Shown here: piece after piece, positions 23,191 through 31,527 of the stretch
How the letters are laid out: the number at the start of each line of letters is the position of its first letter
Position numbering within the stretch: position 1 is the first letter of the stretch
Assembly: GCF_004364245.1 (NCBI RefSeq)
Contig: NZ_SOAV01000002.1
Location: 186,001 to 250,000 of the forward strand
DNA: 64,000 bases
Source: Streptomyces sp. BK208
Lineage (GTDB): Bacteria > Actinomycetota > Actinomycetes > Streptomycetales > Streptomycetaceae
Direction: 5' to 3'
Translations under genes and position numbers: made by a program
The notes under the pieces: generated by a model
Told to the model about the DNA's origin: nothing
The model's database searches: none
What the model saw: only the letters and a program-made list of their open reading frames with translations

Positions 23191-25151
23191 TCCTTACGTC
23201 CCCCAAGTCCACCAAGGGCGATCTGCATGGTCTGGTCGTCGCCCCCGCCGAGGGGGGCCGCCCGGTCGGGCGTCTGCCGCGGTGCGCGCGCCGCGTGCCG
23301 TCCGTGCGACGGCCGCGGCGGGACCCGCGGTGCGGGCTCCGCCGCCGCGGCGGACGGCTGCTTCCTCTTCGCCTTCCGCAGTTCGTGGCGCCAGGCGAAC
23401 ATCGGCGACGCGGTGATCAGCAGCGCGAAGGTCGCCCAGATGATCATCGCGGGGTGCGCGTGGCCGAGGACGAGGCCCGCGGCGATCGAGCCGGCGAAGA
23501 CCACGATGAAGTACCAGTGGTACCGGAAGGTGCCGAACAGGGTGTCCGGGCTGGCCGAGTCGCCCTTCGGGGTCACCACGAACTTGCTCTTGCGGCGCAG
23601 CGCGGCGTCGATGAGCGCCTTCGCGTACAGCGGCGCCGACAGTGCCGACATGATCATGCCGGCCACGCCGCCGGAGCCCTCGGGCTCGTGCGGGGAGACG
23701 TTGTGGCGGCGGTTCCAGACGTACAGGCCGATCTGGAGCGCGGAGGCGTTGCCGTAGAGCATCAGCCAGACCGCCGGGTCGATGTTGACGCCGGAGGCGC
23801 CCAGGCCCAGGAACAGGCAGCAGCTCAGCGCCGCCAGGATCCAGTTCAGGGCCGACATCGGATAGAAGATGATCATCATCGTGTAGTTGAAGAGCTTGCT
23901 CGGCGGCAGCGAGTACCAGCCCTTCCAGTACTGCTTGAGGATCGTCTCGTACGTCCCCCGCGACCAGCGCATCTGCTGGGTGAAGAAGTCCGTCCAGGCG
24001 TTCGGGCCCTCGCCCACCGCGAGCACGTCCGGGGTGTACACCGAGCGCCACTTGCGGCCCGTGGCCGGGTTCCGGTGGCGGTGCATCTCGAACCCGGTCG
24101 CCATGTCCTCGGTGATCGAGTCGTACAGGCCGCCGATCTGCTTGAGCGCCCTGATGCGCACCGCGTTGGAGGTGCCCACGAACATCGGCCCGCCGTAGCG
24201 GTTGCCGGCGCGCTGGATCAGCGCGTGGAAGAGGAACTGCTGCGACTCGGCGGCCTTGGTGATCGGGTTGTCGTAGTTGCCGTAGACCTGCGGGCCGATG
24301 ACGAAGCCGACGTCCGGGTCGCGGAAGAAGCCGAGCATCCGCTCCAGGTAGTTGGGCAGCGGCACGTGGTCGGTGTCGACGGAGGCGAAGAAGTCGTAGT
24401 CGTCGCCGTGCGCCTCCAGCCAGGCGTTGTAGTTGCCGTGCTTCGTCCTGGCGCGGTGCGGGCCCTTCTCGCGGTTCCACTTGGCGACGCCCTTGCGGGA
24501 GAAGTGGTGCACGCCCAGGCGCGCGCAGACCTCCTTCACCTCCGGGTCGTCGCCCTCGTCGAGGAGCCAGACGTGCATCGGACCGCGGTGGCGGATCCGC
24601 ACGGCCGCCTCCAGGGTCTTCGTCACCATCTCCAGCGGCTCCTTGCCGGGCACGAAGGAGGTGAGGAAGGCGACCCGGGTGCCGCTCTCGGGCACCACCG
24701 GCACCGGGTCGCGGGCGACCAGGGTGGCGTGCGCGTTCGACAGCACGTTCAGGCAGCGGAACAGCTCGATCAGGCCGATCGCGACGAGCATCACGATGTC
24801 GAGCGCGGGCAGCCAGGAGAAGGCCGGGTAGTCGCGCTCCGTCCAGTGCTCGGGCTGGAGCAGCCAGACCAGCAGCACCACCGACAGCAGCGGGGCCGCG
24901 GCCAGCATCAGGGCGACCCGGACGCGGTGCGGCTCCTGCGAGATCAGCGAGCGGTACCGCACCCGGTACGGCCGGCCCGGGTCGGGCTGGGTGAGGGGGC
25001 CCGCGAGGCGGCTGTAGTGCTCGTAGTCGTACTTCGGCAGCGTCTTCTTTATCCGGCGGAACGAAGCGGTGTTCCAGTTCCGGTGCCCGGGTATCCGGAG
25101 CTGCGTGGTCTGGGAAGGGTCGTGGTCCTGCCCGGCGCCCGTCGGCGTCAT
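23187..25151 (-). CDS. cslA: CslA, cellulose-synthase-like family 2 glycosyltransferase
   Basis: A 654-residue processive GT2. Two N-terminal helices (VALMLAAAPLLSVVLLVWLL and LDIVMLVAIGLIEL) precede the catalytic domain with VDTDHVP (UDP-sugar and metal Asp), TEDMATG (catalytic Asp) and QQMRW (the QxxRW signature), followed by about four more helices and a charged Arg/Lys-rich C-terminal tail of around 70 residues. It makes a beta-1,4-glucan at growing hyphal tips and works with GlxA and the GH6 enzyme. No PilZ domain is present in the tail. Translation runs directly into glxA. Confidence 0.95.
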   Translation of the reverse strand: MTPTGAGQDHDPSQTTQLRIPGHRNWNTASFRRIKKTLPKYDYEHYSRLAGPLTQPDPGRPYRVRYRSLISQEPHRVRVALMLAAAPLLSVVLLVWLLQPEHWTERDYPAFSWLPALDIVMLVAIGLIELFRCLNVLSNAHATLVARDPVPVVPESGTRVAFLTSFVPGKEPLEMVTKTLEAAVRIRHRGPMHVWLLDEGDDPEVKEVCARLGVHHFSRKGVAKWNREKGPHRARTKHGNYNAWLEAHGDDYDFFASVDTDHVPLPNYLERMLGFFRDPDVGFVIGPQVYGNYDNPITKAAESQQFLFHALIQRAGNRYGGPMFVGTSNAVRIRALKQIGGLYDSITEDMATGFEMHRHRNPATGRKWRSVYTPDVLAVGEGPNAWTDFFTQQMRWSRGTYETILKQYWKGWYSLPPSKLFNYTMMIIFYPMSALNWILAALSCCLFLGLGASGVNIDPAVWLMLYGNASALQIGLYVWNRRHNVSPHEPEGSGGVAGMIMSALSAPLYAKALIDAALRRKSKFVVTPKGDSASPDTLFGTFRYHWYFIVVFAGSIAAGLVLGHAHPAMIIWATFALLITASPMFAWRHELRKAKRKQPSAAAAEPAPRVPPRPSHGRHAARAPRQTPDRAAPLGGGDDQTMQIALGGLGGRKE

Positions 25152-25404
25152 GAGTCATCCCCCCACACGCTGGTCATGCGTGTTTCGTTGTTTCCCTACG
25201 CCTGTTCCGGTCCCCCTCGTCGACCATCACGGACGTCACAGTGGTGGGTCACGGTCACCACGGCATCCACACCCTATAGACATGGAATGGCGGCTACCGG
25301 TTGCATGGTGCCCCCCTCGGCACCACCCGGGCACCCGGCTCCCGGCCGGACCAGGGTTCTACGGCGTTCGTCATGATCGCAAGGCGCTCGGGTGCCGCAC
25401 ACGC

Positions 25405-25437
25405 CGAAGGCCCCTCGTGTGATACGAGGGGCCTTCG
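25405..25437. terminator. Terminator hairpin beside tRNA-Lys
   Basis: Perfect 14-base arms (CGAAGGCCCCTCGT and its complement at 25424-25437) with a 5-base loop, eight bases past the 3' end of the leftward tRNA gene. Confidence 0.8.
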
Positions 25438-25445
25438 ACCGTCTG

Positions 25446-25519
25446 TGCGCCGCCAGGGACTCGAACCCCGGACCCGCTGATTAAGAGTCAGCTGCTCTAA
25501 CCAACTGAGCTAGCGGCGC
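25446..25519 (-). tRNA. tRNA-Lys (anticodon CTT), copy 1
   Basis: A 74-base cloverleaf on the minus strand. Acceptor GCGCCGC pairs with GCGGCGC, the D-arm contains AGCTCAGTTGGTTAGAGC, the anticodon loop CTCTTAA reads CTT, and the T-arm has GGGTTCGAGTCCC. CCA is not encoded. Copies at 28986-29059 and 41395-41468 are identical over the whole molecule. Confidence 0.97.
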
Positions 25520-25717
25520 CTGCTGACCTGCAGAACTCTACCCGATGCCGGACGGTGCTCCGGACCACCGGCCGGCGCCACCGCCACGCGGACATTTCGG
25601 TCGGGTACATCATTCGGACCGTCAACATGCGAGTCATGACGACAGTTGTGAGACTGGCGGACATGTACCGAAGTGCGCCACCGCGGACTTTTCCACCGGG
25701 AGTGTGAGGGGAATCGC

Positions 25718-26779
25718 ATGGAGACTCCCGTATTCGAGGAGATCGAGCCCGCGGGCGACTGCGACTGCGCCGGCTGCCGTGACCCGCGGCGCGGTCTGCC
25801 GCCGTCCCCGGCAGGCCGCGGGCTCGCCCGTCCGGCGGCGTACCGCGCCCTGGCCGTGGCCACCGCCACCGCGTCCGCGACCGCCGTGTCCGCCCTGGGC
25901 GCGGGACCGGCCGCGGCGCTCCCCGCGGCGGCCCACGCACCGCACCGGCCGGGCCTCCCCGCGGCCGACGAGCCCGGCACGCCGCAGGGTCCCCGGGCTC
26001 CGCTGCACGGCGCGACCGGCCGGCCCGCGGCGCCCCCGGCCGGGGCGGAGCTGGCCGGCATCACCCGTACGGAGATCATCGACCGGGCCAGGACCTGGGT
26101 GTCCGCGAAGGTGCCGTACAGCATGACCGCCTACTGGTCCGACGGTTACCGGCAGGACTGCTCGGGCTACGTGTCGATGGCCTGGAAGCTGCCCGCCAAC
26201 GAATGGACCGGAAGCCTCGGCACCGTCGCCGACCGCATCACCAAGGAGGAGCTCCAGCCCGGGGACATCCTGCTGTTCCACAACGCCTCCGAACCCGAGA
26301 GCGGCTCCCACGTGGTGATCTTCGGCGGCTGGACGGACGGCACGCACACCGCCTACACGGCCTACGAACAGACCCCGCCGCACACCCGCAGGCTCGACAC
26401 CCCGTACGCCTACTGGACCAACTCCGCCAAGTACCTGCCGTACCGCTACAAGGGGGTCACGGAAAGCCAGGCGGACCAGACGGGCAAGGCGGCCACCGCG
26501 GACGTGCCGCCCCCGGCCGCTGGCCCCGCCTCGCACGGGGTGGCGGGATTCCCCGGACGGGCGATGTTCGGACCGGGCGCCGACAACCCCCACGTCACCC
26601 GGCTCGGCAGGCAGCTGGTGGCCAAGGGGTTCGGCGCGCACTACACGCGGGGGCCCGGACCGCGCTGGAGCGAGGCGGACCGGCGGGGCGTCGAGGCCTT
26701 CCAGCGTGCGCAGGGCTGGCGCGGCGGGGCGGCGGACGGCCGCCCGGGCCCGGAGACCTGGCGGCGGCTCTTCTCGTGA
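25718..26779 (+). CDS. Secreted NlpC/P60-type peptidase with peptidoglycan-binding domain
   Basis: A 353-residue protein. Residues 1-40 precede an Ala-rich membrane/signal segment and include the cluster DCDCAGCR, unusual for an exported protein. The NlpC/P60 domain spans about 112-255 with Cys148 in QDCSGYVSMAW and His198 in SGSHVVIFGGW. A C-terminal PG_binding_1-like repeat (VTRLGRQLVAKGFGAHYT through VEAFQRAQGW) covers about 285-353. It probably cleaves or remodels wall peptides. ATG 25718 follows GAGGGGAA. It lies beside cslA but is divergent from it, across the tRNA-Lys gene. Confidence 0.8.
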   Translation: METPVFEEIEPAGDCDCAGCRDPRRGLPPSPAGRGLARPAAYRALAVATATASATAVSALGAGPAAALPAAAHAPHRPGLPAADEPGTPQGPRAPLHGATGRPAAPPAGAELAGITRTEIIDRARTWVSAKVPYSMTAYWSDGYRQDCSGYVSMAWKLPANEWTGSLGTVADRITKEELQPGDILLFHNASEPESGSHVVIFGGWTDGTHTAYTAYEQTPPHTRRLDTPYAYWTNSAKYLPYRYKGVTESQADQTGKAATADVPPPAAGPASHGVAGFPGRAMFGPGADNPHVTRLGRQLVAKGFGAHYTRGPGPRWSEADRRGVEAFQRAQGWRGGAADGRPGPETWRRLFS

Positions 26780-26838
26780 CCGCCGCCCGCAGGTGATCAC
26801 CCGTTCATGACGCGTCTGGCGCGGAGGCTGGAGCAGGC

Positions 26839-28164
26839 ATGAGTACGAACACGACGTCTTCCACCCCTTCTTCCACCCCTTCCTCCCTCACCTCTCCCAC
26901 GTCCCTGACCTCTCCTTCGTCCCTCACCTCCACGGAGGCGTCGGCGGAGTCGTCCGTGGACGTGTCCCCGGCTTCGGCCGCCGCGGTCTCGGTGGCCCCG
27001 CCCGCGACGGCGTCCCCGGCGGGCTTCCGCGGTCCGGGGGCGGTGCCCGGCTCCGCCGAGCCCGTGGCGGCGCCGGCCGGCCCGCGGCCCGGCCGGCTCA
27101 TCCACAACGAGGCCACCACCGAGATCCCCGTCCACCTGCTCTTCCGCGACGACCCCGCCCCGGCGCCGGTACCGCTGCGGCCCGCGGTCGTCACGCGGCG
27201 GCAGGGCGCCGGGGAGGCGCCCGGGGCGGCGCGGCCGCGGACCCGGCGTCCGGTGAACGCCCGGCCGCGCCCGGTGCCGTCGGTCGACCCGGAGCTGACG
27301 GAACGCCCGGCCCGGGTGCTGCCCGGTGCGGCGGGAGTGGCAGCGGGCCTGTGCGGGGTGGCCGGGTGCGCGGCCACCTCCTGGTGGGCCGGTCTCGTAC
27401 CGCCGCTCGCGGCCGAGGCGTTCGCGCTGCCGGTGCACGCGGGCGCCGGGCTCGGACCCGCCCAGTGGGCGGCGTACGCGGCCGCCGGGGCGCTGGGGAT
27501 GTTCGGGTTCGGCGGCCTCGCCCGGGGCCGGACCGGACGGGCCTGGGTGCTCGGGCTGTTCGGCCGCTACCGGGGGACGGTGCGCCGCACCGGCCTGATG
27601 TGGGTCAACCCGCTGCTGCTGCGCCGCCGGGTGGACGTGCGGCTGCGGCACTGGCGCAGCGAGCCGATGCCCGCGGCCGACGGCAACGGGGTGGCGCTGC
27701 GCGCGGTGACGCTGGTGGTGTGGCGGGTGCGGGACACGGTACGGGCCACGCTGGGCGTCGAGGACCACGAGACGTATCTGCGCGAGTGCGTCGAGGCGGC
27801 GCTGGCCCGGGTCCCGGTGGAGCCGCTGGGCACGGTGCGCAGTTCGGCGGACGTGGCCGGCGACACGCTGACCAGGCTGGTGGCGGCGGACGCGGCGCCG
27901 GTCGGCCTCGAGGTGTTCTCGGTGCGGCCGGTCCGGGTGGAGTACGCCCCCGAGGTCGCCGCCGCGATGCACCGGCGCCGGATCGCGGCGCTGGACGCGG
28001 CGCAGCGGGCGAGCGTCCTGACCTCGGTGGTGGACTCGGTGGAGGACACGGTGACCCGGCTGACCATGCGCGGGCTGGTCGAACTGGACGACTACGAGCG
28101 CAAGGTGCTGGTCAAGGACCTGACGGTGGCGTTCTGCGCGGGGCGGGGGGACACGGGGGCCTGA
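26839..28164 (+). CDS. Membrane SPFH/Band 7-family protein
   Basis: A 441-residue protein. The first 100 residues are Ser/Thr/Pro/Ala-rich (repeats like SSTPSSLTSPTSLTS) and the next 65 are Pro/Arg-rich. Two hydrophobic segments follow (AAGVAAGLCGVAGCAA and WAAYAAAGALGMFGFGGLA), then an SPFH domain from about 245 (RTGLMWVNPLL, RRVDVRLRHW, ALRAVTLVVWRV, YLRECVEAAL, DAAPVGLEVFSVRPVRVEY). SPFH proteins scaffold membrane microdomains and often control proteases. No partner gene such as nfeD is adjacent. The long disordered N-terminus is the odd feature. Confidence 0.75.
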   Translation: MSTNTTSSTPSSTPSSLTSPTSLTSPSSLTSTEASAESSVDVSPASAAAVSVAPPATASPAGFRGPGAVPGSAEPVAAPAGPRPGRLIHNEATTEIPVHLLFRDDPAPAPVPLRPAVVTRRQGAGEAPGAARPRTRRPVNARPRPVPSVDPELTERPARVLPGAAGVAAGLCGVAGCAATSWWAGLVPPLAAEAFALPVHAGAGLGPAQWAAYAAAGALGMFGFGGLARGRTGRAWVLGLFGRYRGTVRRTGLMWVNPLLLRRRVDVRLRHWRSEPMPAADGNGVALRAVTLVVWRVRDTVRATLGVEDHETYLRECVEAALARVPVEPLGTVRSSADVAGDTLTRLVAADAAPVGLEVFSVRPVRVEYAPEVAAAMHRRRIAALDAAQRASVLTSVVDSVEDTVTRLTMRGLVELDDYERKVLVKDLTVAFCAGRGDTGA

Positions 28165-28248
28165 CCGGTCCGGCGCGGGCGGGCGGCGCGACCGGCAGCG
28201 CACTCCGCCTTTGGTATGGACATGTTCAACTACCGGCAATAATCTGAA

Positions 28249-28264
28249 CTTGGTCTAGACCTGC
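28249..28264. promoter_or_regulatory. DasR-responsive element (dre)-like site
   Basis: The palindrome GGTCTAGACC (28252-28261) sits within CTTGGTCTAGACCTGC. The dre consensus I recall is ACTGGTCTAGACCACT, so the core is identical. It lies about 45 bases before the start of the chitin-type LPMO gene, where DasR (or the overlapping chitinase direct-repeat factor) would be expected. Confidence 0.7.
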
Positions 28265-28306
28265 ACGGCTCACTGAACTTCCCCACACGGCACAGGGAGC
28301 AGCAGC

Positions 28307-28912
28307 ATGCGCACAAGGAGCAAGTTCTACGCCGCCGCGCTGGGCATGGCGACGACCGGAGCCCTCGTGCTCTCGTCCGGCGGTGCCAGCGGTCACGGCT
28401 ACACCGACCTGCCCGTCAGCCGGCAGAAGGTGTGCCAGAACGGCACCGTCACCGGATGCGGATCCATCCAGTGGGAGCCGCAGAGCGTCGAGGGACCCAA
28501 GGGCTTCCCGGCCTCCGGGCCGGCCGACGGAAGCATCTGTTCCGCGGGCCACGGCACGTTCGCCGCGCTCGACAGCCCCAAGCAGCCCAACGGCCAGGCG
28601 TGGCCGACCACCCGGGTGAACGGCGGGCAGAGCTACACCTTCCGCTGGCAGTTCACCGCCCGGCACGCCACGACCGACTTCAAGTACTACGTCACCAAGG
28701 CGGGCTGGAACCAGAACCACAACCTGGCCCGGTCCGACCTCAACCTCACGCCGTTCTTCACGGTGCCCTACGGCGGCAAGCAGCCCCCGGCCACGCTCTC
28801 CCACAGCGGCACGCTGCCGTCCGGGCTGAGCGGTCACCACGTCATCGTCGCGGTGTGGACGGTGGCCGACACGGCCAACGCGTTCTACGCGTGCTCGGAC
28901 GTCACCTTCTGA
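28307..28912 (+). CDS. AA10 lytic polysaccharide monooxygenase (chitin-binding protein)
   Basis: A 201-residue secreted copper enzyme. The signal peptide should be cut after GGASG, exposing His30 as the N-terminal copper ligand (HGYTDLPVSR); His120 in QFTARHATTD is the second histidine of the brace, and the C-terminal NAFYACSDVTF carries the axial Phe region. Four Cys can form two disulphides. The small single-domain form matches the chitin-active Chb3-type protein at the same locus in S. coelicolor, as I remember it. It would cleave crystalline chitin oxidatively. A dre-like box precedes it, consistent with N-acetylglucosamine control. Confidence 0.92.
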   Translation: MRTRSKFYAAALGMATTGALVLSSGGASGHGYTDLPVSRQKVCQNGTVTGCGSIQWEPQSVEGPKGFPASGPADGSICSAGHGTFAALDSPKQPNGQAWPTTRVNGGQSYTFRWQFTARHATTDFKYYVTKAGWNQNHNLARSDLNLTPFFTVPYGGKQPPATLSHSGTLPSGLSGHHVIVAVWTVADTANAFYACSDVTF

Positions 28913-28946
28913 GCGCCTGCGAACGCAGAGCGGCACGGAGAACGGA

Positions 28947-28980
28947 GAAGGTCCCCCTCGCCGGAGCGAGGGGGACCTTC
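28947..28980. terminator. Bidirectional terminator between LPMO and tRNA-Lys
   Basis: Perfect 15-base arms (GAAGGTCCCCCTCGC and its complement at 28966-28980) around a 4-base loop, 34 bases after the LPMO stop and 5 bases beyond the 3' end of the opposing tRNA. Confidence 0.85.
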
Positions 28981-28985
28981 CGTGG

Positions 28986-29059
28986 TGCGCCGCCAGGGAC
29001 TCGAACCCCGGACCCGCTGATTAAGAGTCAGCTGCTCTAACCAACTGAGCTAGCGGCGC
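28986..29059 (-). tRNA. tRNA-Lys (anticodon CTT), copy 2
   Basis: Identical in all 74 bases to the copy at 25446-25519: same acceptor GCGCCGC, anticodon loop CTCTTAA and T-loop GTTCGAGTC. It lies on the minus strand and is followed by the strong hairpin at 28947-28980. Confidence 0.97.
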
Positions 29060-29161
29060 ATGACTCCCGCCGTCCGCTTCCCGCGGTCGGCGACGACGAA
29101 AATACTACCCGGTCCCGGGCAGTGCTTTCGACCGCCTCCGGGACCGGCCGCCCGGCACCCG

Positions 29162-29920
29162 TCAGATCGCCAGGGACAGCAGGACCGGTGCCGCGCCGCG
29201 GTTCAGCTCGTCGGCGGCCCGGCGCAGCCGGTGCGCGTGCTCGACCGGCAGCGACAGGGCCAGGCAGCCCACGGCCGACCCCGCGGTGATCGGGACGGCC
29301 GCGCAGACCGTGCCCACCGCGTACTCCTGGAGGTCGAGGACGGGCACGGTGGCCGGCTGGGACTCCAGCCGGGACAGCAGCAGGCGGTCGCTCGTGATGG
29401 TGCGCGAGGTCAGGCGGGCCATCTTGTGCCGGGACAGGTGGTCGCGGCGGCCGGCGTGGTCCAGCTGGGTCAGCAGGGACTTGCCCACGGCGGTGGCGTG
29501 CGCCGAGACGCGGAAGTCCACCCACTCGTTCACCCTGGGGGTGGCCGGGCTGTCGGCGTACTGGGTGACGCTGACCTCGCCGTCGACGTACCGGCTGATG
29601 TAGACGGCGGCGCCCACCGAGTCGCGCAGCCGGTCCAGGGTGCGCTGGAGCTTGTCGCGCAGGGCCTGCTCGCGGCCCTGGGCCGAGCCGAGGCGGGCCA
29701 GGGCCTCCCCGGTCACGTACGTGCCGTCGGCGGTCTGCTCGACGTAGCCCTCGCGGCGCAGCATCCGCAGCAGCGGGGTCAGCCGCTCCCGGCCGAGGCC
29801 GCTTCGGCGGGCGATCTCGGTGTCGGTGACACCCGAGGTGTGCCGCGTCATCGTCTCCAGGACGCGCAGGGCGTCCTGGGGCGAGTGGTGCGGCGCGGTC
29901 GGCCTGTGCTGCAGCGCCAC
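29162..29920 (-). CDS. IclR-family transcriptional regulator
   Basis: A 252-residue protein with an N-terminal winged helix (ALRVLETMTRHTSGVTDTEIARR then GLGRERLTPLLRMLRREGYV) and a C-terminal IclR effector domain (AHATAVGKSLL, TRTITSDRLL-like strand, GTVCAAVPI, VGCLALSLP). I use GTG 29918-29920, which has GGGGGAG five bases upstream; an ATG at 29950 and one at 30019 extend the frame without good ribosome sites. It follows the ABC transporter operon on the same strand but is separated from it by a strong hairpin. Control of that transporter is possible but not shown by sequence. Confidence 0.82.
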   Translation of the reverse strand: MALQHRPTAPHHSPQDALRVLETMTRHTSGVTDTEIARRSGLGRERLTPLLRMLRREGYVEQTADGTYVTGEALARLGSAQGREQALRDKLQRTLDRLRDSVGAAVYISRYVDGEVSVTQYADSPATPRVNEWVDFRVSAHATAVGKSLLTQLDHAGRRDHLSRHKMARLTSRTITSDRLLLSRLESQPATVPVLDLQEYAVGTVCAAVPITAGSAVGCLALSLPVEHAHRLRRAADELNRGAAPVLLSLAI

Positions 29921-30051
29921 GGTGGTCTCCCCCTGCGCTCGCGGGTGCATCCCTGCCTGCACGATACCGGCCAAGAGTCCTCCCGTGAGGGGGTGTTGGC
30001 CGATTTTCGAGGCTCCCATCTGCGGCGCAGGACCGGCGGCACATGCCAGAG

Positions 30052-30090
30052 GAACGCCCCAACGTCCCGACCTCGGACGTTGGGGCGTTC
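30052..30090. terminator. Strong terminator after ABC transporter operon
   Basis: Perfect 16-base arms GAACGCCCCAACGTCC and GGACGTTGGGGCGTTC around a 7-base loop, located 12 bases downstream of the ATPase stop on the minus strand. Confidence 0.85.
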
Positions 30091-30101
30091 ACGGGGTGTG
30101 T

Positions 30102-30887
30102 TCACAGGACCGCGCTGAGGAACTCCCGCGTGCGGTCGTGCTCCGGCTCGCTGAAGATCTTCTCGGGCGGACCGGCCTCGATGACCCGTCCCGAGTCGAA
30201 CATCAGGACCTGGTCCGAGATGTCCCGGGCGAAGTTCATCTCGTGGGTCACGCAGAGCATGGTGATGTCCGTGCTGCGCGCGATGTCCCGCAGCAGGTCC
30301 AGGACGCCCGCGACCAGCTCCGGGTCGAGCGCCGAGGTCACCTCGTCGAGCAACAGCACCTTCGGGCGCATCGCCAGCGCCCGGGCGATCGCCACCCGCT
30401 GCTGCTGGCCGCCGGAGAGCTGGGCCGGGCGGGCGTCGCACTTGTCGGCCAGGCCCACCATGTCGAGCAGTCCCTTGGCCCGCTCCACCGCCTCGTCCTT
30501 GGACATCCCGAGCACCGTGACCGGCGCCTCGGTGATGTTGCGCAGGACGCTCATGTTCGGGAACAGGTTGAACTGCTGGAACACCATCCCGATCTGCTTG
30601 CGGACCTCGCGCCGTTCCTTCTCGCTCGCCGGGAAGAGCTTCTGCCCGTCCACGGTGATCGTGCCCTCGTCGGGCTTGAGGAGCGTCATCAGCAGCCGCA
30701 GGATCGTCGTCTTGCCCGAACCGGACGGGCCGATCAGGGTGACGTGCTTGCCCGCGTCGACGGAGAAGTCCAGGTGGTCGAGGACGGTGTTGTCCCCGAA
30801 CCGCTTGGTGACCTGGTCCAGGCGTATCAGCTCGCCGGAGTTGCGCTCGGGGCTCTTCTCGGGATGGGGGAGAGTGTCAGTGGGCAA
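30102..30887 (-). CDS. Polar amino-acid/ectoine-type ABC transporter ATPase (Ehu-type)
   Basis: About 261 residues with a complete nucleotide-binding domain: Walker A GPSGSGKTT, Q-loop MVFQQFNLFPNM, signature LSGGQQQR, Walker B VLLLDEVTSAL and H-switch CVTHEMNFARD. It matches the GlnQ/HisP subfamily that powers uptake of polar amino acids and compatible solutes. The start is uncertain: a TTG at 30885-30887 has GGAG seven bases upstream and overlaps the permease gene by 11 bases, while a longer frame to 30950 has no ribosome site. It is the last gene of a four-gene coupled operon. Confidence 0.85.
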   Translation of the reverse strand: MPTDTLPHPEKSPERNSGELIRLDQVTKRFGDNTVLDHLDFSVDAGKHVTLIGPSGSGKTTILRLLMTLLKPDEGTITVDGQKLFPASEKERREVRKQIGMVFQQFNLFPNMSVLRNITEAPVTVLGMSKDEAVERAKGLLDMVGLADKCDARPAQLSGGQQQRVAIARALAMRPKVLLLDEVTSALDPELVAGVLDLLRDIARSTDITMLCVTHEMNFARDISDQVLMFDSGRVIEAGPPEKIFSEPEHDRTREFLSAVL

Positions 30888-31527
30888 GGCGTCGCTCCAG
30901 GGCTCGCAGGGCAAGGGAGGCCAGGTAGGAGATGATGATGAAGGCCACACCGATCACCGTCAGGGGCTCGGTGAACTGGAAGTTCTGCTGCGAGAACAGC
31001 CGCGCCTCGCCGAGCATCTCCAGCACCGTGATCGCCATCAGCAGCGGCGTGTCCTTCAGCATGGAGATCACGTAGTTGCCGAGGGCGGGCACCACCCGGC
31101 GGATGGCCTGCGGCAGGACGACCGCCGTCCAGGTCCGCCGCAGCGGCAGGTTCAGCGCCGTCGCGGCCTCCCACTGGCCGACCGGCACCGCCTCGATGCC
31201 GGCCCGGTAGACCTGCATCGTGTACGTCGAGTAGTGCAGGCCGATGGCGACCACACCGGTGGTGAGAGCCGAGAACGTGATGTCCCACTCGGGCAGCACG
31301 TAGAAGAGGAAGAACAGCTGCACCAGCAGCGGGGTGTTCCTGATGAACTCGGTGACCACACCGACCGGCCAGGTCACCCAGCGGCTCGGCACCCGCATCA
31401 GCAGCGCCCACACCAGGCCGAGGCCGAAGGAGACCAGCGAGCCGAGGACGAGGATCTGCAGGGTGACCAGCAGGCCGTCCCAGAAGTGCGGCATGAAGTC
31501 GGAGACCGCGCTCCAGTCCCATTTCAC
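30877..31527 (-). CDS. ABC transporter permease (EhuD-like)
   Basis: A 216-residue HisM/GlnP-type permease with about five helices and the EAA-type coupling loop (WEAATALNLPLRRTWTAVVLPQAIRR). The segment EFIRNTPLLVQLFFLFYVLP is the family hallmark. Its ATG overlaps the stop of the neighbouring permease gene by four bases. In this family two permeases form a heterodimer in the membrane with two ATPases and one binding protein; ectoine or hydroxyectoine is the ligand for the named Ehu branch. Confidence 0.87.
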   Translation of the reverse strand: MKWDWSAVSDFMPHFWDGLLVTLQILVLGSLVSFGLGLVWALLMRVPSRWVTWPVGVVTEFIRNTPLLVQLFFLFYVLPEWDITFSALTTGVVAIGLHYSTYTMQVYRAGIEAVPVGQWEAATALNLPLRRTWTAVVLPQAIRRVVPALGNYVISMLKDTPLLMAITVLEMLGEARLFSQQNFQFTEPLTVIGVAFIIISYLASLALRALERRLAH

